From JAMQKA01 sp043951865 (lineage in GTDB: Bacteria > Bacteroidota > Rhodothermia > Balneolales > Balneolaceae), in the NCBI RefSeq assembly GCF_043951865.1, contig NZ_JBINJF010000027.1:1-61990 (forward strand): 61,990 nucleotides of DNA. The letters run 5' to 3'. The translations under genes and the position numbers were made by a program. Within the stretch, counting starts at the first letter, position 1, and each line of letters begins with the position of its first letter. Under the pieces are notes generated by a model that was given only the letters and a program-made list of their open reading frames with translations, did no database searches and had not been told where the DNA came from. Below are positions 1 to 8,564 of this stretch, piece after piece.

Positions 1-166
1 TTGGTACGTTGAGCAGGTGATTTGTCCTTCAACGCAGCTGAAAGGCCCATTTCGCAGCCTGTTACAGACTGTAATGATAATTTGGCAGTAAAAATAGTAT
101 AAGTTATGGTCATCCATGAAGTTACATGATATTTATCCAACATACTCGTGAGAAATCCGGGATAGA

Positions 167-281
167 GGCCTTTGCAAAACATTCAAAGCACCGTTCGGAG
201 GGAGTTCTACACCCGCTTTATGTGCTAAAGAAGGTCGGTGGTACAACTACCTCCCAACAAAGGATCAGGTTCTGCAAAGCT
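167..281. repeat. MITE-like intergenic repeat, copy A
   Basis: The element starts with CTTTGCAAAAC and ends with GGTTCTGCAAAG, imperfect terminal inverted repeats. Between them are GGAGGGAGTT and GGTGGTACAACTACCTCCC, which can fold back on each other. Similar elements lie at 2081-2176, 6764-6858 and 45551-45667. It sits directly upstream of the first stress-protein gene, so it could affect that gene's transcript. No coding function is visible. Confidence 0.75.
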
Positions 282-338
282 TCAATACCTTATATGCCAA
301 AACAGATACTCGCAAATCATTTAAGAAGAGATTCTGTC

Positions 339-1187
339 ATGCTTGCAGATATTGACACTATTTTTTTTCCGACCGATTTTTCCGAGAATGCAAACCAGGC
401 CCTGCCGTTTGCCGCTGAGCTGGCACTCAAGACAGAGGCCCGGCTATCCCTTTTGTATTGCCTGGAAGAACCCTTTGATTTTGCCCCGATGCATGCCCAT
501 GACAAGGAGAAACTTACTGAAAAAGTATCGGAACTTTTTGAGCAGCTGGTTGCCGGGCTGAGACGCAATGAACGGTTCAAACAACTCAAAATCGACACCA
601 AGCTGCTGCCTGGTCACCCGGTGGTAAATATCCTCGATGAGGCCCGCAGCAGCGATGCCGGTCTCATCGTCATGGGGACCAAGGGGGCCACCGGATCACG
701 GAAACTGCTTTTCGGCAGTTTTACAACCGAAACGATCCTGCACTCCAATATTCCGGTGCTGGCCATACCTGAAGGCAGCACATTCAACCAGTTTAAGCAG
801 ATCGTATTTACGACCGACTTTCACGAAGATGACCTGAACACCCTGAATGAAGTTCTCAGCCTGGCCCGGCTTTTTAAATCAAACCTCAAGGTGGTTCATG
901 TCGCGGTTGACCAGAGCCTGGAGACGGAGATTAAATTCAGGGGGTTCCGGGACTTGGTCAGGGAAACGCACCCGGAAGCCGATTTATCCTTTGACCTGGT
1001 CCGGGAGTTCGATTTTTTCAGCGGTATTGCCGATTACCTGGACAAGCATCCGGTTGACCTGCTGGCGATGGTGCGGTATAAAAAGACATTTTGGGAATCG
1101 CTGGTCTCCCGCAGCTTCTCCAAGGAGATGGGATTCTATACGAAAGTGCCACTGCTGGTGATGATGGGAGACCACAAGACCAAGTGA
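339..1187 (+). CDS. Universal stress protein, two tandem Usp domains
   Basis: A 282-residue cytoplasmic protein made of two UspA-type alpha/beta domains. The N-terminal domain (about 1-145) opens with ILE-like strand and PTDFSENA. It carries the ATP-binding signature G-2x-G-9x-G-S at about residues 113-127. The C-terminal domain (from about 150) begins with VFTTDFHEDD and lacks that signature. An open frame extends upstream to 126, but it runs through repeat copy A. The ATG at 339 has AAGAAGAG eight bases before it and a start like other Usp proteins, so 339 was chosen. The next gene is a paralogue with the same architecture. The role in stress survival is known for the family; a specific trigger cannot be read here. 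Confidence 0.9.
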   Translation: MLADIDTIFFPTDFSENANQALPFAAELALKTEARLSLLYCLEEPFDFAPMHAHDKEKLTEKVSELFEQLVAGLRRNERFKQLKIDTKLLPGHPVVNILDEARSSDAGLIVMGTKGATGSRKLLFGSFTTETILHSNIPVLAIPEGSTFNQFKQIVFTTDFHEDDLNTLNEVLSLARLFKSNLKVVHVAVDQSLETEIKFRGFRDLVRETHPEADLSFDLVREFDFFSGIADYLDKHPVDLLAMVRYKKTFWESLVSRSFSKEMGFYTKVPLLVMMGDHKTK

Positions 1188-1242
1188 TTTAAGCTCCACA
1201 TGCCAAAGAGTAACCTTCAACCTGTTATACGGGACCTTCATT

Positions 1243-2079
1243 ATGCTACAACTTAACCGCATCTTGTTTCCGACCGATTTTTCTGACAATGCCGAAAACG
1301 CCCTGTCTTTTGCCCTCGAACTGGCCAGCCAGACCGGGGCTGCAATCACCCTGTTCCACGTCATTGAGGCCCCCTCCTATATCCCGCATGACTCCGGCGG
1401 ACTCCCCAAAAGCCATTCGCAGAAAGCGCGTACACTCCTGGAAAAAACGGCTGATTCCATCCGCAAATCTGAACGATACAGTGAGCTCCAGGTGGACCTT
1501 GTGCTTCAAAACGGAAACGTTGTATCCTCGATCCTCGAACACGCCAATTCCAAGGATTTTGATCTTGTCGTGATGGGGACCAAGGGCAGATCTAAAATGA
1601 ACCGCATTCTTTATGGCAGTATCGCCTCTCACGTGATCCTTGAATCGAGCATACCAGTTCTGGCGATTCCCGAGAACAGCACGCAGGCGACCTTTGACCC
1701 GATGACTTTTGCCACTGATTTTCGTTCAGGTGACTGGGCGGCCCTCAAGCAAACCATCGAATGGGCCGACACGTTTAACGCAGATTTGAATGTACTGCAC
1801 GTGGCGGCAGACCGCGACATGCAGACCGAAATCAAATTCCGGGGATTCAGGGACCTGGTCAGGGAAAAGACGGGAAACCGGGACCGCCCCATCCAATTCG
1901 ACATAGTCATCCAGAAAGAGTTCCTGGCGGGGGTGGCCGACTATCTCACTGATCACCGAATGGGGCTGCTCGTGCTGGTTCGCTACAAGAAGAAAAGGAT
2001 CGAAGCCCTGCTTAAGAAAGATCATACCAAAGAGCTCAGCTATTATACCAAGGTTCCACTCCTTGTGCTGAATGAATGA
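1243..2079 (+). CDS. Universal stress protein, two tandem Usp domains (paralogue)
   Basis: A 278-residue protein that parallels the preceding gene along its whole length, including the shared phrase IKFRGFRDLVRE in the second domain. This indicates a tandem duplication. The first Usp domain has PTDFSDNAENAL near the N-terminus and the nucleotide-binding signature G-TKG-9x-GS at residues 112-126. The second domain has no such loop, so it is probably a non-binding or dimerising half. The gap to the upstream gene is 55 bases, so the two may be co-transcribed. Repeat copy B begins one base after the stop codon. Confidence 0.9.
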   Translation: MLQLNRILFPTDFSDNAENALSFALELASQTGAAITLFHVIEAPSYIPHDSGGLPKSHSQKARTLLEKTADSIRKSERYSELQVDLVLQNGNVVSSILEHANSKDFDLVVMGTKGRSKMNRILYGSIASHVILESSIPVLAIPENSTQATFDPMTFATDFRSGDWAALKQTIEWADTFNADLNVLHVAADRDMQTEIKFRGFRDLVREKTGNRDRPIQFDIVIQKEFLAGVADYLTDHRMGLLVLVRYKKKRIEALLKKDHTKELSYYTKVPLLVLNE

Positions 2080-2080
2080 G

Positions 2081-2176
2081 GGCTTTGCAAAACCGTTCCG
2101 AGGGAGTTGCACTCCCATTTAAAGGTCAATACGGTCGGTAGTACAACCACCTATAGCAGGCTCTGCAAAGATCCCT
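2081..2176. repeat. MITE-like intergenic repeat, copy B
   Basis: GCTTTGCAAAACCGTTCC at the left and GGCTCTGCAAAG at the right are the terminal inverted repeats. The interior has GGGAGTTGCACTCCC, a perfect six-base-pair hairpin, and GGTAGTACAACCACC. It lies immediately after a stop codon, where its folded RNA could act as a 3' structure for the stress-protein transcript. Confidence 0.75.
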
Positions 2177-2402
2177 GAAGATCAGGAGTCTGGAACTGGA
2201 AAGTGTTGTGGCACAACGGGGTATTCAACAGCCGTAAAGTCTCTTGGCTCCCGGCGGAGGAGATGCGGCAGCTTAAGCTTGATGATTTCCCCGCTGCCTC
2301 CTTTTCCCTACAAACATCGTCCGGGATCTCTTACTGTAACATCGCGCAGATCAGATATTTTTATTCACTGGGAACTCATGCTTTTTAACAAATACTCCTG
2401 AT

Positions 2403-2654
2403 ATGAAACCACGGTATAAAAACATCAAAATTAAGCTGGACCAATCCTCTATTACCCCGGAGGACCTGGCGGATCTGCAACGATGGGAAGATGAGGGTGG
2501 ACACCCCGACAACAAGCCGGATGCAATTTCATCATTGGAACTTCCCCTGCCTCTGCACAAAAAAGAGATTTTTGAGGTAATTGACAGCGAAGTCATCATA
2601 GAGGATGGGAAGCTATACCTGAAAGCGGATATCAACATCCTTTCTCATCACTAA
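2403..2654 (+). CDS. Small hypothetical acidic protein
   Basis: An 83-residue frame with a plausible amino-acid mixture and an ATG start but no clear Shine-Dalgarno site. The sequence includes LDQSSITPEDLADLQRWEDE, and then an alternating hydrophobic and charged stretch that could form strands. There is no signal peptide, membrane segment or recognised motif. It stands alone between repeat copy B and the opposing outer-membrane gene. Codon pattern and composition look coding, but no family is recognised. Confidence 0.45.
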   Translation: MKPRYKNIKIKLDQSSITPEDLADLQRWEDEGGHPDNKPDAISSLELPLPLHKKEIFEVIDSEVIIEDGKLYLKADINILSHH

Positions 2655-2688
2655 TTCCGTTACTGGCTGCTATTTTTATTAGCTGCAA

Positions 2689-2706
2689 ACACGGGGCTAC
2701 CCGTGT
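2689..2706. terminator. Stem-loop after the small hypothetical gene
   Basis: ACACGGG GCTA CCCGTGT is a perfect seven-base-pair hairpin 35 bases after the stop codon at 2654. No uridine run follows directly, so termination is possible but not convincing. Confidence 0.35.
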
Positions 2707-2814
2707 GGATTTACAGGTGATAGATCGGCCGATTTTTTTTCTTTTTTCCCTAAAAACAAGGAAAGATGATTAAGAAGCCTGAATTATGAAACAGGAGACT
2801 GTTTTCCCCAACCG

Positions 2815-3030
2815 AGGTGTCCCTTTTGGCTTGACCCAAAAGGGACGGAAAAGATCAAGGCGATGAATGGGGCACCCGCTGCAGCCTGTGCAGGCGTGGA
2901 TGTTGATGGTCCGTCACGCCGGTTGCCCGCTATCAAAGCCATCACCGGTGCAACATCCACAAACGCCTGCTTCGGCCTCCGCGCCCCATTCAAGGCCGGG
3001 AAGGGCAGGGTAGCAATTTTTAGCCCATGC
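2815..3030. repeat. Probable dispersed Bacteroidota-type repeat with strong hairpin
   Basis: This non-coding stretch lies between the small hypothetical gene and the end of the outer-membrane gene. It contains GTCCCTTTTGG CTTGAC CCAAAAGGGAC (2819-2846), a perfect 11-base-pair stem. A GC-rich tract follows, with paired words such as GGATGTTG / CAACATCC and CAGGCG / CGCCTG. The AAAAGGGAC hairpin resembles dispersed repeats seen in many Bacteroidota genomes, but only one copy is present here. Open frames across it look like noise. Confidence 0.4.
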
Positions 3031-3044
3031 CCCTGCACCAACCA

Positions 3045-6000
3045 TCAGAAGTCGATACCGATGGAAAAATAGTGTATCGGTTTTCCCGCGAATCCATCCC
3101 GGTAATAGGGCCACCCTACATCATAGCGGAAGGGAAGTCCCAGCAATATGGTTCTGATACCAAATCCCGCGCCGATCAGTATGTCCCCGTCAATGGCGTT
3201 GAAGGTACTGGCACCGGAGGGGGGCGTGCCGGTTCCCAGCTGCCCGTCACCGGTCAAATAATACTGAACCTCTTCGGCCACTTTCACGTTAAGATCGGCA
3301 TCATTCAGCGTAACGCTGTTTGTGTTGCCGGTCAGGTCAAAATATTCCAGCGGAATATCCTTTCCCCAGGCCATACCGGCATCGAGGAAGGCGACCCCGG
3401 TCATATTGTACAGCGGGAGAAACGGGATGGGGCCCGGCAGGATGGCGGCAAACAGGGGGAACCTGAACTCGGCATTGATCAGGGAAAACTTGTCGCCATA
3501 GAGGGTATTGTATTCATGCCCGCGAAGGGGGAGCGCCGGGAGCGTCAGGAACGTTTCAGCCAGCTTGTCGATAGGAATGGAGTTGCCGGACCAGCGCTGG
3601 TTGATCCACCCCAGCATGCCACCCATAAAATAGGTCTGCGAGTCGCCCCCGATCGAAACAGCCCCTGAACCACGTACCGCAAATGAGTATCCATAGCGCA
3701 GGTTGAAATACTTGCGATAGTCAGCCATCATCGATACAAACTCCAGCTTTTCGCCGATTACGGGGGGACTTCCCGATAGTCCTACTGCGTACCGGTGCCC
3801 ACCCACCGGCGTAATGAATCCGGGCAGCGTCCGGTCTACCGTGTACGTGGCCTGAGGGTACAGAAAGGTGGTGGCCCTGTTATCTGAAAAGTTGTATCCC
3901 AGGATCGTATAGTCCCGGTTGATGGAGAGCGCGCTCATGTTAAAGTCAACCCTGCGGAACTTGTCAATCGGGTATTGGGCCGTTATGCCCCCGCCCATGG
4001 AGCGGAACCTGTAAAGCTGTCCGCTGAAGGTCTGATAGTTGGTGGACGAATGAAAGAAGCTGGCCAGCCAGTTGGTTCGCCGTTTGAAGTACCCGTAGGA
4101 GAGAAAATAGTCGCTGTTGCGCAGGTCAAACACCAGGTTGCTGCCAAAGGTAATTTGATGATCTCCCAGGAGATCGCTGAATACCACCTGTACCAGCCCG
4201 TACGTCCCGTAATAGGTGGAAAAAGAGCCGCCGGCATAGGTGTAGTCGGTGGTAAACTGCAGGCGATACGCTTTTGGTTGATATCGCCCGTCATCGGTTA
4301 TGCTGTTTGGAGGAGAAAACCGCTGGGCATCGAGGTATTTATTGGCGAATGCCGTATCCTGCTCCACTTCGGGCGAAAATACATAATTACGGAAATCAAT
4401 TGTATCATCCCCTGTGGTATCGGCGGGGGCCTGCTCCGGTTGTGGTTCCGCTTCCGGCACCGGCTGCTCAGCTTCGGGAACATCCACAGATTCTGCCGGC
4501 AGCAACGGATCATCACTGACCGTCTCGGCACGGGCGACCGGGGCACCGAACATCTGGCGGACATACAGCGTGGCCGGGACCCGTTCAATTTCCGATTCTC
4601 GTTGTCGACGCAGGGCCCACTCATTCGGCGTTAGCTCGCGTTCCTGCATACGCTGGAAGGGAGAGGTGATCAAAAAGATATCCAGCGTACCTTCATCCAC
4701 CGAGTTCACCGCCAGCCGGCTGCCGTCGGCACTTATTGATATCTGCATGACACCCGACTGCAGGTTGGTCAGCGGAGCCGTCGTTCGGTCATCCAGGTTC
4801 ATCCGGTAGATATTCGGAATCCCGTTCTGATCCGATATAAAGACCAGCCGTCCGTCCCGCGTGGTTATCGGTTGCCGTTCCGACCACTGCGGTGTTTTGG
4901 TCAGCCTGACCGCCCTCGACGCTCCCAGTTCCACGCGGTAGATATCGGTAGAATAGAGGTCGTTGCTCAGCAACAGGCGGTAATTTTCCTTAAAACTGTT
5001 GAGCTCCACATTGTCGCCGCGGGCCGAGACAAAATACACCGACCGGGAATCGCTGCTCCAGACGGGTTCCATGTCGGATATCACATCGTTGGTCAGATTC
5101 ATAAACTCGCGGGTTTGCAGGTTGTAGATAAAGATATCCTGGTAGGGACCGATATTCCCGTCAAACGCAATTTTCTGTCCGTCCGGCGACCAGGAGACCG
5201 AGCCTATCGCATCGAGGCGCGGGAACTTGATCTTCTGTATCTCACCGGTCTCGTAATCCACAATAGCCAGGTCATCCGCCCCCTTCGATTTGGCCGACAA
5301 GGTTAATTTTGAACCGTCCGGCGACCAGCTCAGGTTGGGATTCAGGATATTTAACTCCTCGAAATTGATGTTGTCGCTTCCCCTGATCAGCGTTTTCAAC
5401 TTGTTGCCTGTAATGGCGCTGATAACCACGACATCAAAATAACCCCGGTCGTTGGTAATCATGGCGATCTTGTCGCCCTGCGGCGAAATAGCGGGACTCG
5501 TATTGTAGGTGTTATCACGGGTCCATTCCGTCACATGCGTGGCAAAATTCCGGATATTTTCCCGTTCCGCCACTTCCGGCAGGTAACGCTTGCGGTAGTA
5601 ATCTTTCCACCGGTCATTAAGCTGCTCTATGGAGAGTCCCAGTGCCTGCTCGAATCCGACCTCCACGCTGCGCCGGGTCTTGATGATCTGGAGGATCTCC
5701 CCGATTTTTGCCCGGCCGTATTCCTCCACGATAAAATTCCAGAGCGACTGTCCCCCGCGGTAGGCAAAATAGCCCCCCAGCTGCGGCAGGTCCGGCAGGT
5801 AGTCGTTGATGACAGCGTCCCGGATCCACATATCCGTGTTGGTATCCCAGCCGTTCGACACATATTCCGCCAGCCCTTCATCAAACCAGTTGGGAAAGAT
5901 AAGCTGCACATTATTGCTGATGATCGACTGAATGCTGCCACCGTAAAACATGTCGTTGAATACGGCGTGCAGCAGTTCATGGTGCAGGGTGCTGCGAAAT

Positions 6001-6422
6001 TCGGTGTAGTTGCCGCTGAACGGCATCGTGATCCGGTTTTTGTACAGATCCGTAACCCCGCCGATGCCCTGCGCATCTATAGGCAGGTTCACGACGTTGG
6101 TCTGGGAAAAATCGTTGTGGGAATCATAGATAATAACCCGGATCCGGTTCGCGATTTCGTGGTTGAAATCCTCATTAAGCTGCTTCAGTGAGGATTCGAG
6201 CGTACGCACCGTAAAGTCGGCCAGTTCATAGTTGAGGGGATCGTAATAATGCACGTCAAAATGATCGGACTGAATATATCGCCAGTCGAAGCTGTTGTAC
6301 TGTACCCTGTTTTTGCCAAACCCAAAATATTGGGCATCTGCGGTTTCTGTCGCAAGAAGGAGCATACATGCGATCCACAGGAGCCGCTTCGCTTGTCGAA
6401 AATAGTATTTGTTAAATTTCAA
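3045..6422 (-). CDS. Secreted outer-membrane protein: metallopeptidase-like, WD40-type propeller and beta-barrel
   Basis: An 1125-residue protein. Residues about 12-30 form a signal peptide ending ADAQ. Next is a peptidase-MA-like domain with HELLH at 148-152 followed by DEGLAEY, the pattern of a gluzincin zinc site. Then come several TolB-like PD40 propeller repeats, recognisable as SWSPDGSKL, SWSPDGQKI and VWSSDSRSV. A Pro/Glu-rich linker follows, and a C-terminal surface-antigen-type barrel ends in Phe. A frame extends to 6539, but a TTG at 6422 is preceded by GAGAGG at seven bases and directly precedes the signal peptide, so it was chosen. It is likely an envelope protein of the outer membrane. 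Whether the peptidase is active, and its substrate, cannot be told. Confidence 0.8.
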   Translation of the reverse strand: MKFNKYYFRQAKRLLWIACMLLLATETADAQYFGFGKNRVQYNSFDWRYIQSDHFDVHYYDPLNYELADFTVRTLESSLKQLNEDFNHEIANRIRVIIYDSHNDFSQTNVVNLPIDAQGIGGVTDLYKNRITMPFSGNYTEFRSTLHHELLHAVFNDMFYGGSIQSIISNNVQLIFPNWFDEGLAEYVSNGWDTNTDMWIRDAVINDYLPDLPQLGGYFAYRGGQSLWNFIVEEYGRAKIGEILQIIKTRRSVEVGFEQALGLSIEQLNDRWKDYYRKRYLPEVAERENIRNFATHVTEWTRDNTYNTSPAISPQGDKIAMITNDRGYFDVVVISAITGNKLKTLIRGSDNINFEELNILNPNLSWSPDGSKLTLSAKSKGADDLAIVDYETGEIQKIKFPRLDAIGSVSWSPDGQKIAFDGNIGPYQDIFIYNLQTREFMNLTNDVISDMEPVWSSDSRSVYFVSARGDNVELNSFKENYRLLLSNDLYSTDIYRVELGASRAVRLTKTPQWSERQPITTRDGRLVFISDQNGIPNIYRMNLDDRTTAPLTNLQSGVMQISISADGSRLAVNSVDEGTLDIFLITSPFQRMQERELTPNEWALRRQRESEIERVPATLYVRQMFGAPVARAETVSDDPLLPAESVDVPEAEQPVPEAEPQPEQAPADTTGDDTIDFRNYVFSPEVEQDTAFANKYLDAQRFSPPNSITDDGRYQPKAYRLQFTTDYTYAGGSFSTYYGTYGLVQVVFSDLLGDHQITFGSNLVFDLRNSDYFLSYGYFKRRTNWLASFFHSSTNYQTFSGQLYRFRSMGGGITAQYPIDKFRRVDFNMSALSINRDYTILGYNFSDNRATTFLYPQATYTVDRTLPGFITPVGGHRYAVGLSGSPPVIGEKLEFVSMMADYRKYFNLRYGYSFAVRGSGAVSIGGDSQTYFMGGMLGWINQRWSGNSIPIDKLAETFLTLPALPLRGHEYNTLYGDKFSLINAEFRFPLFAAILPGPIPFLPLYNMTGVAFLDAGMAWGKDIPLEYFDLTGNTNSVTLNDADLNVKVAEEVQYYLTGDGQLGTGTPPSGASTFNAIDGDILIGAGFGIRTILLGLPFRYDVGWPYYRDGFAGKPIHYFSIGIDF

Positions 6423-6763
6423 GGGGGGACCTCTCGTATGTCGTTGTTTCGTCAGTATATCCTTTTCGCCAGGCACACATCCTGTGTGTTGTTCCCTTTG
6501 ATCCGGTAATGTCCCGCTTGTGTTCAAAAGGAGCAGCACGATTCCCGTATTTATAAGACCGGGTTTCCAGTCTGTTTCTTACGCTCAAATCGTGGAATTA
6601 TTGCAGGATCCTGAATTATTTTATGAGGACCTTGAAGAACCGTTGTTTTGCCCGATTCCGGCATGTTCACCCATTTCAATCTCTCCGGGATATCGCTTCA
6701 TCACATAAAACCGATGCCAGCTCCAATGAGACGGCATCATCCGTTAGCCCTCTCTTGAGAGGG

Positions 6764-6858
6764 CCTTCGCAAAACCCTCAACTCCTCGTTCTGAGGGGGG
6801 ATATCCCCCCCCACCAAGGTCGGTGATACAACTACCTCTCAACAAAATAGCAAGTTTT
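6764..6858. repeat. MITE-like intergenic repeat, copy C
   Basis: The copy shows CCTTCGCAAAACC, CTCAACTCCTCGTTCTGAGG, then GGTCGGTGATACAACTACC and AACAAAATAGCAAG. It is the most diverged of the four full copies. A separate hairpin CCCTCTCTTGAGAGGG (6748-6763) abuts its left edge. The whole 6423-6886 interval has no gene. Confidence 0.65.
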
Positions 6859-6886
6859 TCAACAGCCCCACCTGGGAGATTCTGCT

Positions 6887-7234
6887 TTATTTTTTGAGTT
6901 CTTTCCTGAGCGCTTCAAATCCTTTTTTAGTATCCTTCCACAGCTTTTCCGCATCTTTTCGGAGATCGCTGAATGCCGCTTCTCCCACCTCCTCGAGGCG
7001 ATGCATCTTCTCCCGGAGCTGATCCCGGCTGGTTTTGAGCGCTTCCATCCTTTTGGCAAAACCCGCCTTCATTTTTTCCACCTGCTTTTCGCTCTTATCC
7101 TCCAACTCTTCGAGCTCTGTATCCCATTTTTTGAGCTGCGCTGAGAGTTTTTCGATATACTCCTCACGTTTGGATCGTTTAGTCATTTTTTTGGCCTTTG
7201 TCATGGATTTCTCATTCTCTTCTGTTGGTTCCAT
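6887..7234 (-). CDS. Small coiled-coil protein
   Basis: A 115-residue, highly charged protein. After a Lys-rich N-terminus, residues about 25-110 are almost continuous heptad-like helix: SAQLKKWDTELEELEDKSEK, then EALKTSRDQLREKMHRLEEV. There is no signal peptide or membrane segment, so it is probably cytoplasmic. The start has GGAG five bases upstream. It is adjacent to the DUF2267 gene on the same strand, and in many bacteria small coiled-coil proteins and DUF2267 proteins sit among stress genes. A stress-related role is inference only. Confidence 0.75.
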   Translation of the reverse strand: MEPTEENEKSMTKAKKMTKRSKREEYIEKLSAQLKKWDTELEELEDKSEKQVEKMKAGFAKRMEALKTSRDQLREKMHRLEEVGEAAFSDLRKDAEKLWKDTKKGFEALRKELKK

Positions 7235-7307
7235 AGCTTTCTCCTTTTTATTGTAGTGGTCTTAGTAAAACCGCTGTTTCACCCGATTCTGTATTTTCAA
7301 CGCCCAC

Positions 7308-7889
7308 TCAGACGGAATGTTTCTCCAGGCTGCTGTCCCAAAGCTGACGAATATCTTTGGGCAGTGTAGCGTAGACATCTTGCAGCTCTCCCTCGCTCAC
7401 ATGGTCGTATAACACCAGCAGTACGGCTTTGAAGGCGGCCTCAGAATCAAAATCAACTGCCGGGCCCACTGCCATATCGATCCGCGTTTCCAGCTCGCTG
7501 CGATTAAATTTTTCCGGTTTATTGCCAAGCTGATATCCTTCCAAAAACAGCCCGCGAATAAGCATCGGGAATTGGGCAGACAGCTGGAAAACTTCTGCCG
7601 GGGGCACCCGGTCCCGCAGACCGTGGAGTACGCCCCGCAGTGCATTCCACGCCCAATCTTTGCGATCCCCGGTCTTCAGGTATGCTGACACCTCGTCGAT
7701 CCACTGCTCAACCTCGTTTACAAATTTTACCAGGTTGACTTCTTTCTTGACTGCCGGCTGCTGCCGGTTGCCGGAGGCTGGGTTACCATCATTGTTTGCG
7801 CGCCGTTTCCGCTGCTCACGCTTCTTTTTCGGGAGCTTTTCAAACCAGTGAAGTTCTTCCTTTTCTTTATCCATAATGGCGGGTTTCAT
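7308..7889 (-). CDS. DUF2267 domain protein
   Basis: A 193-residue protein with a basic N-terminal linker (KKKREQRKRR). A DUF2267 helical domain follows, from about residue 55 to the end. It has the family pattern WIDEVSAYLKTGDRKDWAWN, then LRGVLHGLRDRVPPAEVFQL and LPKDIRQLWD near the C-terminus. DUF2267 proteins usually contain one or two such helical repeats; their molecular role is unknown. The frame opens at 7934, but the ATG at 7889 gives a more usual N-terminus; the ATG at 7874 is another option. Gene neighbours are the coiled-coil gene downstream and the decayed region upstream. Confidence 0.8.
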   Translation of the reverse strand: MKPAIMDKEKEELHWFEKLPKKKREQRKRRANNDGNPASGNRQQPAVKKEVNLVKFVNEVEQWIDEVSAYLKTGDRKDWAWNALRGVLHGLRDRVPPAEVFQLSAQFPMLIRGLFLEGYQLGNKPEKFNRSELETRIDMAVGPAVDFDSEAAFKAVLLVLYDHVSEGELQDVYATLPKDIRQLWDSSLEKHSV

Positions 7890-8143
7890 ATGTTCCACAT
7901 TTTTAAAAATTCTTCCGCACAGACTGCTTACCATACGGGATTGTATTGTATATACCTATATTAGCGGGAGGGCAAATACAGGTATTCCCACACTTTCTTG
8001 AAGGAGCTTCCACTACACTGCTGCCAAATCTATTCCATGTGTTTACCGCTATAACAGTAAGTACCAGATCGCAGTCATTGTCTTGTGCTCCAATTGACCT
8101 GCGGTTGATTTTATACCAGGGTCCGGCACTGTAGTTGAACTAA

Positions 8144-8430
8144 CTATGCACGCAACTCCGGTAACACACGATACGATCCATCTGCCACTTCAACCTTTTC
8201 AAAGCCGGACATACCATCCCATTCCCCGGTACCGAATCCATTTTCCGGGTCGGCCATTGGAAATTCAACATAGAAGATATCCCGCACCGCTGTTTGCCCT
8301 TGTCCCCGACCTGAAGAGGTCTAACATTTCCGGTCAACGAGGGGCCGCCAAAGCTGCTCTTGCTGTAGCTGATTGTATTGGCATCTCCCGGGTCGATATC
8401 CGGACAAGAGAGTGGTGGCTTTATGATTTT
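8144..8430 (-). pseudogene. Possible frameshifted gene remnant
   Basis: On the minus strand two frames read like protein and join end to end. The upstream part includes DIDPGDANTISYSKSSFGGP and continues to VGDKGKQ. The downstream part, shifted by one, contains VRDIFYVEFPMADPENGFG and ends VADGSYRVLPELRA-stop at 8144. The shift falls between about 8283 and 8310. No start codon or full domain remains. It could be the tail of a degraded secreted protein. The rest of 7890-8564 shows nothing else. Confidence 0.35.
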
Positions 8431-8564
8431 GTGTCAAGATTAATTTTTTAGAACCGTATCTTTTCACCAGGTGAGGGGTAACATTGCGCCTTTATTACGC
8501 ATTACAGGGAACCTGCTACCCATGGCGCAAGACTATATGGATGTTCCGCTCACGTTCCAACTCC

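Noticed and set aside
2203..2388. 61-codon frame after repeat copy B
   Set aside because: No ribosome site, composition unlike the neighbours, and it starts just outside a repeat; not annotated.
2724..2740. ATCGGCCGAT followed by a T-run as a terminator
   Set aside because: The palindrome has no loop, so a stable hairpin cannot form.
2863..3072. Frame across the AAAAGGGAC block
   Set aside because: It lies in a structured repeat-like block with no start signal, and resembles noise translated from GC-rich repeat DNA.
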